Shown: in pieces, positions 8,797 to 18,533 of the stretch | How positions within the stretch are numbered: the stretch's first letter is position 1 | Layout of the letters: each line of letters opens with the position of its first letter | Assembly (NCBI GenBank): GCA_017450065.1 | Contig: JAFSYI010000004.1 | Span: 1-64,000, forward strand | Direction: 5' to 3' | DNA from: Lachnospiraceae bacterium | GTDB taxonomy: Bacteria > Bacillota > Clostridia > Lachnospirales > Lachnospiraceae | DNA: 64,000 nucleotides | The notes under the pieces: generated by a model | What the model saw: only the letters and a program-made list of their open reading frames with translations | What the model was told of the DNA's origin: nothing | The model's database searches: none | Program-made: the position numbers and the translations under genes

Positions 8797-8825
8797 ATTA
8801 TATATCCCTCTTAATTAATTGTCAA
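8797..8825 (-). promoter_or_regulatory. perfect sigma-A consensus promoter of the candidate RNA
   Basis: Minus strand -35 TTGACA (8820-8825), spacer exactly 17 bp (8803-8819), -10 TATAAT (8797-8802). Expected transcription start near 8790. No protein gene begins for 750 bp downstream, which is what points to an RNA product. The stretch 8826-8993 on the other side is A/T-rich and shows no gene. Confidence 0.8.
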
Positions 8826-8993
8826 TACTTTTTATGATAAAAATATTATTTTTTATTCTTTTTATTTTCATTTTCCGTATTATCTGTTTATTGATTTTAT
8901 ATTCTTTATTTTGTTTATACTTTTCTGCCGTTTGGGACAATTTTAACAAAAACTCAAAAGGTGTATTTATCCTGTAAATATATTCATATAATA

Positions 8994-9017
8994 TATGTGC
9001 TGTTCTGAATAGTTACA
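8994..9017. repeat. solo copy of a 24-bp repeat end
   Basis: This 24-mer, with core CTGTTCTGAATAGTTACA at 9000-9017, is identical to 51002-51025, which is the right end of the palindromic element between cysS and cysE. No matching inverted left end is visible within about 150 bp here, so it looks like a degenerate or truncated copy. Confidence 0.7.
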
Positions 9018-9066
9018 TTTTGTGTACATAAACAAATACATTAATGACATTTGGATATAGATATCA

Positions 9067-9109
9067 GGGCCTCCGGCAAAAGATCCATTGAATCTTTAGA
9101 CGGAGGCCC
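9067..9109. terminator. GC-rich hairpin downstream of araD
   Basis: Perfect 9-bp stem GGGCCTCCG/CGGAGGCCC (9067-9075 with 9101-9109), extendable outward through GATATAG/CTATATC. It lies 31 bp beyond the araD stop. No strong T run follows on the minus strand, so termination is likely but not certain. Confidence 0.5.
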
Positions 9110-9139
9110 GTTTCTATATCTTACTGACCGTAATATTAT

Positions 9140-9832
9140 CTACTGACCGTAATATGCGTTGGCACCATGCTTTCTGTAGAAATGTTTTTCTTTGATATTA
9201 TCAGGTGCCGGTTTAACGTCGGGATTGATAAGCTCGGTATTCCTTGCCATCTTGGCCACTTCTTCAAGCACTACCGCATTATGAACAGCCTCTGCTGCGT
9301 CCTTACCCCAGGTGAAGGGACCGTGATTCTTGCATAATACGGCAGGTGTATACTCAGGATCCAGCCCTCGTTCCTCGAAGGTCTCAATGATCACCTTACC
9401 CGTATTCTTCTCGTAAGCCTCGTCTATCTCTTCCGTGGTCAGATTCCTTGCACAGGGAATCGAACCCAGGAAATAATCCGCATGAGTAGTACCGTATAAC
9501 GGAATATCTCTTCCGGCCTGTGCCCATGCAACGGCTTCGGGTGAATGGGTATGTACCACTCCGCCTATCTTCGGATATTTCTTATACAGCTCAAGATGTG
9601 TGGCAGTATCGCTTGAAGGCTTATACTTACCCTCTACTCTGTTTCCCTCAAGGTCCATGACCACCATGTCATCGGGAGTAAGCTCATCATAATCCACACC
9701 GCTTGGCTTGATCACGAAATATCCGCTCTCCCTGTCTATACCCGAAACATTACCCCAGGTATAGGTAACAAGGCCTCTCTTCGGAAGCTCCATGTTCGCT
9801 TCATATACTTCTTTCTTTAATTGTTCAAGCAT
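9140..9832 (-). CDS. araD: L-ribulose-5-phosphate 4-epimerase
   Basis: 230 residues from the ATG at 9832, the usual length for AraD; AGAGGAAGAG precedes it, so the longer in-frame extension into araB is not used. The class II aldolase fold is visible: [42 protein letters not shown] with metal-binding histidines, and the ALFKEH-like H in YGTTHADYF and NHGPFTWG. It converts L-ribulose 5-phosphate to D-xylulose 5-phosphate, the last arabinose-specific step before the pentose phosphate pathway. It follows the kinase gene by 55 bp in one operon. No araA isomerase gene is present in the window. Confidence 0.93.
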   Translation of the reverse strand: MLEQLKKEVYEANMELPKRGLVTYTWGNVSGIDRESGYFVIKPSGVDYDELTPDDMVVMDLEGNRVEGKYKPSSDTATHLELYKKYPKIGGVVHTHSPEAVAWAQAGRDIPLYGTTHADYFLGSIPCARNLTTEEIDEAYEKNTGKVIIETFEERGLDPEYTPAVLCKNHGPFTWGKDAAEAVHNAVVLEEVAKMARNTELINPDVKPAPDNIKEKHFYRKHGANAYYGQ

Positions 9833-9887
9833 ATTTCTCTTCCTCTCTTTTTCTATGCCTAATTTGTAACTATGATCGCTTCGCCCC

Positions 9888-11483
9888 TCAGATCGTGAAG
9901 TTCTCGGCAGCGGCAGCCTCGGCCGGAAGTGTCTTCTTATAAGCTTCCACATACTCATCGAAGCCCTTAACATCAGCCTGGTCGGGCTCCATAACGTCTC
10001 CGCTGTCTCCACCGAATACCTTATCGCTAAGATATACCGGCAGAGTCGTTCCCTTACCGTTAAGCATATATGCCGCAAGCAGTGCCATTCCCCATGGACC
10101 GCCCTCGCCTGCTGTCTTCATAACGGCTACCGGAGCATTCATGGCTGCAGCAAGCATGCTCTGGCCTACACCTTTGGTCTTAAAGAAACCTCCATGTCCG
10201 AACAGCTTATCCACCTTGACATTCTCTTCCTTAAACAGGATGTCACAGCCTATCTTAAGGGTTGCAAGCGATGCATACAGATGCGATCTCATGAAGTTCG
10301 CAAGTGTGAACCTTGCATCCGGTGTTCTTACGAACAGTGGCCTTCCTGCGTTAAGTCCCGTAACCGCCTCACCTGCATTATAATTATATGCAAGCAGACC
10401 GCCGCAGTTCTTATCGCCTTCAAGAGCCTTGTTGTACAGAAGCCCGTACAACTCTCCCATATCGGGCTTATTTCCCTTAGCCTCTTCATATTCCTTAAAC
10501 AGGTTAACCCATCCGTTAAGATCGGTGGTACCGTTATTGCAGTGTACCATGGCAACAGGAGCGCCGTCAGGCGTCGTTACCATATCTATCTCTTCATGAA
10601 CCTTGGACATTGATTTTTCCAGAACAACCATTGCAAAGAATGATGTTCCTGCTGATACGTTTCCTGTCCTTACGGCTATTGAATTGGTTGCGGCCATACC
10701 GGTTCCCGCATCTCCCTCGGGAGGACATAATGGCGTACCCGCTTCGAGCTCACCTGTGGGATCTAAGAATTTAGCTCCTTCTTCGGTTAACACACCGGCA
10801 TTCTCTCCCGCATTAAGCACCTTCGGGAGTATGTCGGCAAGCTTCCATGCGAAGCCTCTGTCCGCGATCAGTGCATCGAACTTATCCATCATCGCACTGT
10901 CATAATCACGGGTCTTGTCATTTATCGGGAACATACCCGATGCTTCACCAACACCCATAACCTTCTCGCCTGTAAGCATCCAGTGAATATATCCTGCAAG
11001 CGTGGTAAGGAAGGCGATATCCTTCACATGATCTTCCTTATTGAGAATAGCCTGATACAGATGGGAAATGCTCCAGCGCTGGGGTACATTGAAATCAAAT
11101 TCCTTCGTAAGAGCCGAAGCTGCCTCACCCGTGATGGTATTTCTCCATGTCCTGAAGGGAGCAAGAAGCTTACCGTCCTTATCGAAAGGAAGATAACCGT
11201 GCATCATTCCCGAGATGCCGATTGCAGCCAGCTTATTAAGCTTAACACCGTACCTGTCCTTAACGTCCTCCTTCAGCTTCCTGAAGCAGTCCTGTAATCC
11301 TTCATGGATATCATCAAGGCTGTAGGTCCATACACCGTTCTCGAATCTGTTCTCCCATTCGTGATCTCCGCCGGCAACAGGTATGTGATCCTCATCAATA
11401 AGTACTGCCTTGATCCTTGTTGATCCGAATTCAAGACCCATGACAGCCCTGCCGCTCTCAATAAGTTCCTTTGTGTTTCCCAT
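9888..11483 (-). CDS. araB: FGGY-family carbohydrate kinase, probable L-ribulokinase
   Basis: 531 residues with an AGGAGG site before the start at 11483. The FGGY fold shows in the first ATP/sugar segment [18 protein letters not shown] (about 16-33), GISGMMHGY, the second-half [12 protein letters not shown] and the C-terminal [20 protein letters not shown]. Adjacent araD assigns it to L-ribulose phosphorylation by ATP, in the cytoplasm. The sequence is of the divergent clostridial type often labelled simply FGGY kinase, so xylulose or another ketopentose cannot be excluded from sequence alone. Two-gene operon araB-araD. Confidence 0.8.
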   Translation of the reverse strand: MGNTKELIESGRAVMGLEFGSTRIKAVLIDEDHIPVAGGDHEWENRFENGVWTYSLDDIHEGLQDCFRKLKEDVKDRYGVKLNKLAAIGISGMMHGYLPFDKDGKLLAPFRTWRNTITGEAASALTKEFDFNVPQRWSISHLYQAILNKEDHVKDIAFLTTLAGYIHWMLTGEKVMGVGEASGMFPINDKTRDYDSAMMDKFDALIADRGFAWKLADILPKVLNAGENAGVLTEEGAKFLDPTGELEAGTPLCPPEGDAGTGMAATNSIAVRTGNVSAGTSFFAMVVLEKSMSKVHEEIDMVTTPDGAPVAMVHCNNGTTDLNGWVNLFKEYEEAKGNKPDMGELYGLLYNKALEGDKNCGGLLAYNYNAGEAVTGLNAGRPLFVRTPDARFTLANFMRSHLYASLATLKIGCDILFKEENVKVDKLFGHGGFFKTKGVGQSMLAAAMNAPVAVMKTAGEGGPWGMALLAAYMLNGKGTTLPVYLSDKVFGGDSGDVMEPDQADVKGFDEYVEAYKKTLPAEAAAAENFTI

Positions 11484-11579
11484 AAGTGACCTCCTGTGAA
11501 TTTAATTGATTAAATCATACTGTAAATATATCCGTAATTATCCGTATATACCCGTTCCCTTCAGCTGCCTGTGCCGGGA

Positions 11580-12065
11580 TCATTTCATATGCGAGGTTAT
11601 GATCTCCCTTGCCTTGTCAGGCTCATCGCTTACCGACAGTACCGCACAGCTTCCCTTTCTGTACACAACGGCTGCATTAAGCTTCTCAAGCTCTGCCGGA
11701 ACGTAGTCCTTGTAGGATTCTATCTGTTCGGATACACGGTTTCTTAACACATCTTCCGCCTTCCCCGCATCTGCCTCACTGCCGCATTTGATAACCGCTA
11801 TTTCCTCTGCAGTGGCTCCGCTGCTCTCATAGAATACCGCCTCGGTTATGTCGGTATCTCCGAAGCTGTAGAACATTGCCGCCGTATCAAGATCTATGGG
11901 CGACAGATCATCCTTATAGGCGATCCCCGTTTTAAGCGCATCCGCAAGCTCCTGTGCATTGACATTCGCTCCTGACCCTCCGCAGCCTGCCATTGATGCC
12001 ATCATAACAGCAATACCTGCTGCCGCGGCGATCCTTCTTATCACTCTTCCTGCTGATCCTTTCAT
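11580..12065 (-). CDS. DUF4358-family lipoprotein
   Basis: 161 residues. The N-terminus has basic residues, a hydrophobic stretch and the lipobox M-A-G-C-G at about residue 27-31, so it should be lipid-anchored on the outer face of the membrane. The rest matches the small clostridial DUF4358 family (ALKTGIAYKDDLSPID, a central strand-rich part, and EKLNAAVVYRKGSCAVLSVSDEPDKAREII). AGGAGGAGAAT precedes the start. It stands alone between the acylation operon and araB; no function is known and none is inferred. Confidence 0.8.
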   Translation of the reverse strand: MKGSAGRVIRRIAAAAGIAVMMASMAGCGGSGANVNAQELADALKTGIAYKDDLSPIDLDTAAMFYSFGDTDITEAVFYESSGATAEEIAVIKCGSEADAGKAEDVLRNRVSEQIESYKDYVPAELEKLNAAVVYRKGSCAVLSVSDEPDKAREIITSHMK

Positions 12066-12304
12066 ATTCTCCTCCTCATTATTTAATATGTATTGCCCCT
12101 CCTTTCAGCCATAAGAACTCTACCGCTCTGCAGTTCCCCTCACGGCAAAAGCCGGCGGCCAATCATCGGAACATACAATAAAATATTATCATAATCCGCT
12201 CTTTCTATAAAGAACTTTTACTTTAAAAATCCCCCGTAAAACTTGCAATATTATTCGCAGGTCTGATTCCAAAGAGCTGTCATTTCAGCATACTGTACGG
12301 GAGC

Positions 12305-12334
12305 AAAAAGGATCCTGCTCCAAACAGGATCCTT
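12305..12334 (-). terminator. terminator of the O-acylation operon
   Basis: Perfect 10-bp stem AAGGATCCTG/CAGGATCCTT (12308-12317 with 12325-12334) followed on the minus strand by TTTTTGC. It lies in a 336-bp gap (12066-12401) that otherwise holds only the upstream region of the DUF4358 gene and no recognisable gene. Confidence 0.85.
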
Positions 12335-12401
12335 ATCTTCATCGTTATTGCGATCTCACATTTCCATTTCATTATCATGAACTATGCCGGCACCCGTTAT
12401 A

Positions 12402-13571
12402 TTACTGTACCACTATCGCATGCTCCAGCAGGTACTGCTTCCATTTATCCATGTATTGGGCCTTAAGGTGGATTCCGTCCGCAGCCATCTCCGGCGGCAG
12501 GAAGCCGTCAGCCCCCATAAACACCGAACCCACATCCAGATAATATGCTCTTTCCTGAAGCGCGATCTGCTTAAGTGTTTCATTCCTGGCCGTTACATTT
12601 GCATTGCTGTGGGTCTTGTCGGACTGTGACTTCGCGGCGGTTACGGGAAGTATGCCGTGTACATATATGATCGCTCTTGGCTCGGCGTCTCTTATCATCT
12701 GTATCAGTTCGGCATATTTATTCCTGAATACGTTCTCGTTACCACCCATCTCATTAAGTCCCACCTTGATATAGACCTTCGAAAACGTATCATATGGCAT
12801 GGCATTGACTATGGGAACCTTACCGGCATCGGTATTTACTACCTTCATGGTGTCATATTTATAGAGCTGGAATCCTGTTGCGGCATAAAACGTTCCCGGA
12901 AGTCCGGAATACATTCCAAAGCCCTGAAGCCTTGAATCACCGATGAACAGCGCATCATTGAAATAGCTCTCATCAACTGTCGTAAAAGGAAGCGGATAGT
13001 TAACATCCGGATCCACATATTCATTCACTCCCTCTGCTTCCATAAGAGTGGCGTTGGTAGCATCTGTGTCCACATTCTCCACAGTGCCTTCAGTATCATC
13101 CTGTTCTGCGAAGGCAGGATCATCCTGAGCCTGATCTGTACCCCCATTATCCTCTGCACCGCCGGCATTATCCCCTGCTGCCGTTGCCGTGTCCCGGCCG
13201 GGCGTCTCTTCTTTATCTGCAGTCACCTCATTTACAACAGACAGCGAAGCGTCTTTATCGGAAGGACGAGCCGCTTCATCCCCTGCTGCCGCCTCTGCTT
13301 CATCCTTAAGTCTTGCAAGCTCTTCCTGCGTTTTTGCATAAACATAGGTCCCGTTCATGACCTCGATAAGCTCCTTCGCCGTCTTTCCCGAATCCCACAG
13401 AGCTATCATTGTCCCTGCCGCAACGGCAAGGAAGAGAGTACATAATACCACAAGCACAACCGAAGCTATCCTTATCGCTTTCCTTCTTTCATGCAGCTTC
13501 CTCTCCGCTTCAGTAAGGTCATTCATTTCAGAGGATGTTCCCAAAAAATCAAATAAATATCTTTTATCCAA
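12402..13571 (-). CDS. membrane-anchored SGNH/GDSL hydrolase
   Basis: 389 residues. A TTG start at 13571 is favoured by AAGGA 8 bp upstream. A single membrane segment (ASVVLVVLCTLFLAVAAGTMIALW, about 35-58) is followed by an acidic, low-complexity linker (about 75-180) and an extracellular SGNH domain with block I FIGDSRLQGF, block III VGLNEMGGN and the Asp-His pair in DGIHLKAQYMDKW. It likely transfers or removes acyl groups on a surface polymer. It is the last gene of a set with a DHHW protein and an MBOAT acyltransferase, an arrangement known for exopolysaccharide or teichoic acid O-acetylation. The polymer cannot be told from here. Confidence 0.85.
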   Translation of the reverse strand: MDKRYLFDFLGTSSEMNDLTEAERKLHERRKAIRIASVVLVVLCTLFLAVAAGTMIALWDSGKTAKELIEVMNGTYVYAKTQEELARLKDEAEAAAGDEAARPSDKDASLSVVNEVTADKEETPGRDTATAAGDNAGGAEDNGGTDQAQDDPAFAEQDDTEGTVENVDTDATNATLMEAEGVNEYVDPDVNYPLPFTTVDESYFNDALFIGDSRLQGFGMYSGLPGTFYAATGFQLYKYDTMKVVNTDAGKVPIVNAMPYDTFSKVYIKVGLNEMGGNENVFRNKYAELIQMIRDAEPRAIIYVHGILPVTAAKSQSDKTHSNANVTARNETLKQIALQERAYYLDVGSVFMGADGFLPPEMAADGIHLKAQYMDKWKQYLLEHAIVVQ

Positions 13572-13659
13572 TTCCGTTTTCCTTTACATAAGCTTTATCA
13601 AAGCAACCGGACCATTGCGGCTGTTCAGATTATAGCATATATCGTCATTCCATAACAGT

Positions 13660-14805
13660 TCAATCTGCACGGTTTGTTACCAGCCTGTAGAAATGATTAT
13701 CTTCATTATAATGCATGAAGTTATACAGAAGAAGTATATCCGCATCCTCATGCTCACCAAGCAGTTCATCCACGGGTCTGTTGTAATATCTTAAGTCGAC
13801 CACCGTTATCGTATCATAATTATATGTAAGGAAAGGTGTAAGGCAGTTGGAATATGAGTCTTTGAACAGTATAAGCTCACTTCTCTTATCCTCTCCTTCA
13901 TCCGGCATGCTCCTTACCGTGGCAAGCCCCTCGTTTCCATACATAAACATTGCATACTTGTCATAGACCTTAAGCTTCCCCGTATCATACATTCCGTCAT
14001 GGCTTTCGCCTCCGGCTTCATAGTACGATACCGGAATGTCATAATATGTCAGGATATCAGGTCCTACTCCGTATCCCTTATATTTGGAATAGTATGTACC
14101 ATAGAAGTCCTGCACATCCCTTCTCTTTCCGGACAGCCTGTCCATGCTCACAGGCTTAAGACCCATCTCATCGCACAGTCTTACATATCCGTAGTAGGCT
14201 CCCTGTGTTGTCCAGTGATGATCTGTCCTGTAATAAATATATTCATCCCTGTGCTCACTGAGTGTGTCCGATACATCTATTGTATTAACATTGTCATAGG
14301 TTAAGAGAGACGCATACAGATCCCCTATCTCACTCTTCTGCGAAACACCCGGGAATCCCGCAGGAAGCTTATCCTCCAATATCTCACAGGAATTCGGGAC
14401 TATACATATATTAATGTCTCTTCCGCACTTCCCGGCGAAATTAACCAGGGCAGCCTTATTCTTATTAAGCTGTTCATCAGTCTTAACAAGCTTTTCGAAC
14501 AGGAAGCCGTCCTTCCCTCTTGCAATACCGTTGTTCTCATTCTTAAGCTGTATCTGCTCCGTAACTGCTTTAAGCCGTATCATCATATCTCTCAGAGGAA
14601 GCCTCTCCTCTGTATATAGCTCGAACTGCTCCATGAAGCTGCCATCCGCAAGTCCCGCCGGCGTAAGCTTCGGGCGTGCGGCAAGATAACGGTTCTCACT
14701 TTCCGAGAACACAGCATCACGGTTTGCAAGGTATCCCGCAAAACACATAAGGATCATTACCGATATTATAATTGTTAGAGTATTGTTTCTTATTCTTTCA
14801 AACAT
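13660..14805 (-). CDS. DHHW-family (AlgX/AlgJ-like) extracytoplasmic protein
   Basis: About 381 residues from the ATG at 14805; a TTG codon 30 bp upstream (14835) gives a longer form, and neither start has a clear ribosome site. One N-terminal membrane anchor (NTLTIIISVMILMCFAGYLA) is followed by the family signature TDHHWTTQGAYYGY and a distal LILFKDSYSNCLTPF segment holding the nucleophile-type Ser. Such proteins accept an acyl group from the MBOAT partner and help pass it to extracellular polysaccharide. Its position between the MBOAT and the SGNH hydrolase on the same strand supports that role. Confidence 0.82.
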   Translation of the reverse strand: MFERIRNNTLTIIISVMILMCFAGYLANRDAVFSESENRYLAARPKLTPAGLADGSFMEQFELYTEERLPLRDMMIRLKAVTEQIQLKNENNGIARGKDGFLFEKLVKTDEQLNKNKAALVNFAGKCGRDINICIVPNSCEILEDKLPAGFPGVSQKSEIGDLYASLLTYDNVNTIDVSDTLSEHRDEYIYYRTDHHWTTQGAYYGYVRLCDEMGLKPVSMDRLSGKRRDVQDFYGTYYSKYKGYGVGPDILTYYDIPVSYYEAGGESHDGMYDTGKLKVYDKYAMFMYGNEGLATVRSMPDEGEDKRSELILFKDSYSNCLTPFLTYNYDTITVVDLRYYNRPVDELLGEHEDADILLLYNFMHYNEDNHFYRLVTNRAD

Positions 14806-14950
14806 GACCTGACTTTTTGTTTTATTAATCCCCAAGTGCCAAAATACGAAGTATTATCAGCCTGTTCCAAACAGCTGTGTTTATACTGTACTCCCCGTGC
14901 ATGCTGTGGAAGATCATCCTTATTCAACGGCTGATCATCTCAGCTTACAC

Positions 14951-16375
14951 TCAGAAGCGGAAATACAGAAACGGATTATACGAAGCATCCGCAAGATAAG
15001 CTGTGCACAATACAAAGATTCCCGTAAGGACCGGTATCACGATAAGCCTTCTGTCCTTTATCTTCTCATACAGCCTGTTTCCGAGCCCGGAAGAAAGCAG
15101 ACAGCCGGCAAGCAGGATCACTCCGTAATTCCTCACATAATACAGTATCTCGTTTGATACACCACCCACAAACAGTCTCGACAGATATACCCCCAGCTGC
15201 CTTAAGTCTGATATTGCGAACAGCATCCATCCGAAGCCTATGGCAAGCAGTGAATATATCCGCGCTATCACCCTGTTTCCTTCAAGGAATCGTCCGAGGC
15301 CTGCTCTTTCTGCCATAAGGAGCACAAAGAAATACAGACCCCATAATATAAAGTTCCAGTCTGCTCCGTGCCAGAAGCCCGTAATGAACCATACGATAAA
15401 CAGATTAAATACCTTCCTCACTGGGCCTCTTCTGTTTCCGCCAAGCGGTATGTACAGATATTCCTTAAACCATCCGCTCAGCGTCATATGCCATCTTCGC
15501 CAGTATTCGGTTATTGACAGCGAGGTATACGGCAGGTTGAAGTTCTTCGGGAATTCGAACCCAAGCATCCTGCCAAGACCTATAGCCATCATCGAATAGC
15601 CGTTAAAATCAAAATATATCTGCAGCGTATAAGCGAGCATTCCAAGCCAGGCCATGGGAGAAGACAATGCAGAATACCCAATGGTCTCAAGCTCCTTCCA
15701 CAACGCTCCTGCGCTGTTTGCTATAAGGACCTTCGAACCAAGTCCCAGTATAAAGAGCTTAAGCCCTTCTTCCACACCGGCGGGTGAGATGATCCTGCTC
15801 TTAAGAGCCTCCGATACATCACTGTATACCACTATAGGGCCGGCTATAAGCTGCGGAAACATACACAGATAGGTCCCGAGATCTATAAGAGAAGTCTCTA
15901 CCCTGACCTTCCCACGATACAGATCGATCACATATGACATTATCTGGAAGGTATAGAAGCTTATTCCAAGCGGAAGCGTTATATTGACCCTGCTTAATCC
16001 CGCCCCCGTAACCGCATTTATGTTATCGATAAAGAAATTGATATATTTAAAGAAGAAAAGCATTCCGATGTCAAAGGCAAGCGCGCCGATAAGTACCGGC
16101 TTCCCCAAGCCTTCTCCCCCGGCCTTCTCTTCGGCATTTTCGGTACTGTTTACTGTACTGTTTCTTCTCTTCGCCCTGTCTATCAGTCTTCCGGCAAAAT
16201 AGTTAACCAGAATGGAAATGCCCAGTAATATAAGATACTTAGGCTCTCCCCAGCCGTAGAAGATCAGGCTACCGATAAAGAGTACAATGTTCTTAAGCTT
16301 CATCGGAACAAGATAATACACTATGAAAAATACCGGCATGAACCAGAATATAAACAATAAAGAACTGAATATCAT
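14951..16375 (-). CDS. MBOAT-family O-acyltransferase (AlgI/DltB-like)
   Basis: 474 residues with about ten or more hydrophobic segments. The MBOAT signature is clear: EYWRRWHMTLSGWFKEYLYI, PLGGNRRG and the catalytic-histidine region WFITGFWHGADWNFILWG. It should move acyl groups, usually acetyl, across the membrane from a cytoplasmic thioester to an acceptor handled by the two downstream proteins. First gene of the acylation set; 145 bp separate it from the preferred start of the DHHW gene. DltB is less likely because no dltA, dltC or dltD-like genes surround it. Confidence 0.9.
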   Translation of the reverse strand: MIFSSLLFIFWFMPVFFIVYYLVPMKLKNIVLFIGSLIFYGWGEPKYLILLGISILVNYFAGRLIDRAKRRNSTVNSTENAEEKAGGEGLGKPVLIGALAFDIGMLFFFKYINFFIDNINAVTGAGLSRVNITLPLGISFYTFQIMSYVIDLYRGKVRVETSLIDLGTYLCMFPQLIAGPIVVYSDVSEALKSRIISPAGVEEGLKLFILGLGSKVLIANSAGALWKELETIGYSALSSPMAWLGMLAYTLQIYFDFNGYSMMAIGLGRMLGFEFPKNFNLPYTSLSITEYWRRWHMTLSGWFKEYLYIPLGGNRRGPVRKVFNLFIVWFITGFWHGADWNFILWGLYFFVLLMAERAGLGRFLEGNRVIARIYSLLAIGFGWMLFAISDLRQLGVYLSRLFVGGVSNEILYYVRNYGVILLAGCLLSSGLGNRLYEKIKDRRLIVIPVLTGIFVLCTAYLADASYNPFLYFRF

Positions 16376-16408
16376 CTATGTTACCACTGTATATTTATAG
16401 TAATACTT

Positions 16409-16445
16409 ACAGCCACCATATCTTTCCGATATAGTGGCTGTTTTT
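16409..16445 (+). terminator. inverted repeat with T run on the plus strand
   Basis: Stem CAGCCAC/GTGGCTG (16410-16416 with 16434-16440) and a secondary ATAT stem, followed by TTTTT in the plus direction only. It lies between glyA and the MBOAT gene, both on the minus strand, so orientation is puzzling. It may still weaken glyA read-through as a hairpin. Confidence 0.45.
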
Positions 16446-16473
16446 GATCATGGCAAACACCTTCAGGCAGTCA

Positions 16474-17712
16474 TCAGATAAGCGGATACTTCTTTGTAAG
16501 CTCATCAACTATGGCACGTGCCTTCTCTACGCCTGCTTCGCCTTCCTTAACAACTAAGGATATTGCTTCCGCGATCCTGTCCATATCTTCGGTATTCATA
16601 CCTCTTGAAGTAACAGCCGGTGTTCCGAGCCTTATTCCGCTCGTAACGAAAGGCTTCTGAGGATCGTTGGGAACTGTATTCTTATTGGCTGTAATATGAG
16701 CCGCATCAAGTAACTTCTCTATTTCTTTTCCCGTAAGCTCCTGAGGTCTCAGATCAAGAAGCATAAGATGGTTATCCGTACCGCCCGATACTATGCTTAA
16801 GCCTCTGTCCATAAGGCCTTTCGCAAGAGCCTGCGCATTATCGATTATGTTCTTTCCGTATTCCCTGAATTCCGGTGAAAGAGCCTCCTTGAAGCAGACA
16901 GCCTTGGCTGCGATCACATGCATGAGCGGGCCGCCCTGGATTCCCGGGAATATAGCCTTGTTAAAGTTGAACTTATCGGCTGCTTCCTGATTGCAGAGGA
17001 TAAGACCTCCTCTGGGGCCGCGGAGAGTCTTGTGAGTGGTTGTTGTAACAACATCGGCATAAGGTATCGGACTTTCATGATAGCCTGTAGCCACAAGACC
17101 GGCAATATGTGCCATGTCAACCATGAGGTAAGCTCCCACCTCATCACAGATCTCCCTGAACTTCTTAAAATCTATCTTCCTTGCATAAGCGCTGGCACCT
17201 GCCAGGATCATCTTGGGATTGCACTCAAGCGCTATCCTTCTAACCTCGTCATAATCGATGAAGCCTTCATCATTGACTCCGTAATGTACGCAGTTGAAAT
17301 ATTTACCTGACATATTTACCGGTGAACCGTGTGAAAGATGTCCGCCGTGGTCAAGGTTCATACCCATAAAAGTATCACCGGGTTCAAGCATTGCAAAGAA
17401 AACAGCCATATTGGCCTGCGCACCCGAATGGGGCTGAACATTGGCATAATCACAGCCGAACAGCTTCTTTGCTCTCTCTCTTGCCAGGTCCTCAACTATA
17501 TCAACACAGTCGCATCCACCGTAATATCTCTTTCCGGGATAACCTTCCGCATATTTATTCGTAAGCGGGCTTCCCATTGCAGCCATAACTGCCTTGCTTA
17601 CCCAGTTCTCAGATGCGATAAGCTCAATATGGCTGTTCTGCCTCTCCTGCTCCTTTACAATGGCTTCAGCGATCTCGGGATCGACTGCTCTTACTTCATC
17701 CAGTGAAAACAT
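16474..17712 (-). CDS. glyA: serine hydroxymethyltransferase
   Basis: 412 residues, full length. Family signatures: [26 protein letters not shown], the substrate loop [15 protein letters not shown], and the PLP lysine K228 in [16 protein letters not shown]. It interconverts serine and glycine while charging tetrahydrofolate to 5,10-methylene-THF in the cytoplasm. The start has GGAGG upstream. A TTGTCT-17-TATAAT promoter lies at 17789-17817, so it is probably transcribed alone. Confidence 0.97.
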   Translation of the reverse strand: MFSLDEVRAVDPEIAEAIVKEQERQNSHIELIASENWVSKAVMAAMGSPLTNKYAEGYPGKRYYGGCDCVDIVEDLARERAKKLFGCDYANVQPHSGAQANMAVFFAMLEPGDTFMGMNLDHGGHLSHGSPVNMSGKYFNCVHYGVNDEGFIDYDEVRRIALECNPKMILAGASAYARKIDFKKFREICDEVGAYLMVDMAHIAGLVATGYHESPIPYADVVTTTTHKTLRGPRGGLILCNQEAADKFNFNKAIFPGIQGGPLMHVIAAKAVCFKEALSPEFREYGKNIIDNAQALAKGLMDRGLSIVSGGTDNHLMLLDLRPQELTGKEIEKLLDAAHITANKNTVPNDPQKPFVTSGIRLGTPAVTSRGMNTEDMDRIAEAISLVVKEGEAGVEKARAIVDELTKKYPLI

Positions 17713-17788
17713 GTATTTACCTCCGTTTCATAACTGTATACTCATTATCCCGTCCGTCCTGCATTCCTGTAAAGACGAACCGAATACC

Positions 17789-17817
17789 ATTATATATAAT
17801 GTTTGGCAAAAAGACAA
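17789..17817 (-). promoter_or_regulatory. promoter of glyA
   Basis: Minus strand -35 TTGTCT (17812-17817), 17-bp spacer, -10 TATAAT (17789-17794), about 75 bp before the glyA start. Confidence 0.65.
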
Positions 17818-17866
17818 CATAACTTTTACGCCGCGCATCGTTCAATACAGCTCCTTATGCCTGTCT

Positions 17867-18481
17867 TTATCTCAGTCTCGTACTCTCATACCTTGCCTTC
17901 ATCTTAAGGCAGTTTAATATCTCCTTGTATTTTTCCTCAAGCGTGCCGCCTCTTAACTCCAGATCCATAACAAGAGCGACATTATCTATATTGTCCTCAT
18001 TTAGGCTCTTCCACATTCCCGTGAAAACATCCAGCTTCTTTTCATATGTGTCGGCATCAAGAAACTCATCAAGAAATGCGGTATCTTTTGATCCGTCATC
18101 ACCGGGAGCCTCGTCCTTTGGAGCATCTTCTTTTGATTCATCACCGGCAGAATCCACATCCTCTGCAACATCGTCTTTAGGTTCACCGTCTTTGGAAGCA
18201 TCATCCTGTATATCATGTTTCTCCACGGCTGCAGCGGCATTCTTCCCCGTCCCCGTGACCAGCGCGAATCTCCATTTCTGGTTTACATCGGGATACTTTT
18301 CATGATCCACTTCGCTCATAAACATTTCAAGCGGACGCGCGCATACCCTGTCCCCGGAAAACAGATTTCTGTAGATCACCAGCTTCTCTTCCGTTTCCGA
18401 ATGTGTCGCAACCGCGATCACCTGATAGTAATCTCCCTTAAAATGCCTGTATACCTGATATTCCTTTGGTTCTTCTCTCAT
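17867..18481 (-). CDS. DUF1653 protein with acidic linker
   Basis: About 204 residues from the ATG at 18481, preceded by AGAGGTG; an in-frame ATG 27 bp upstream lacks a site. The N-terminal 70 residues (YQVYRHFKGDYYQVIAVATHSETEEKLVIYRN) are the DUF1653 fold. Residues about 85-145 form a D/E/S/K-rich linker with repeated EDAPKDEAPGDD-like units. The C-terminal 60 residues (FLDADTYEKKLDVFTGMW and so on) form a helical domain also found with DUF1653 in related bacteria. Function unknown. It follows holA by 52 bp at the end of the com gene run. Confidence 0.8.
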   Translation of the reverse strand: MREEPKEYQVYRHFKGDYYQVIAVATHSETEEKLVIYRNLFSGDRVCARPLEMFMSEVDHEKYPDVNQKWRFALVTGTGKNAAAAVEKHDIQDDASKDGEPKDDVAEDVDSAGDESKEDAPKDEAPGDDGSKDTAFLDEFLDADTYEKKLDVFTGMWKSLNEDNIDNVALVMDLELRGGTLEEKYKEILNCLKMKARYESTRLR

Positions 18482-18533
18482 ATTCACACCTCTTGTTTTG
18501 TTGTTCATGTATTTTCATGCTGCTCCCCGGCAC

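Noticed and set aside
9833-10078. N-terminal extension of araD
   Set aside because: It overlaps araB, has no ribosome site, and the ATG at 9832 gives the normal AraD length.
14951-16375. DltB of D-alanylation
   Set aside because: No dltA, dltC or typical dltD neighbours; DHHW and SGNH partners fit polysaccharide O-acylation better.
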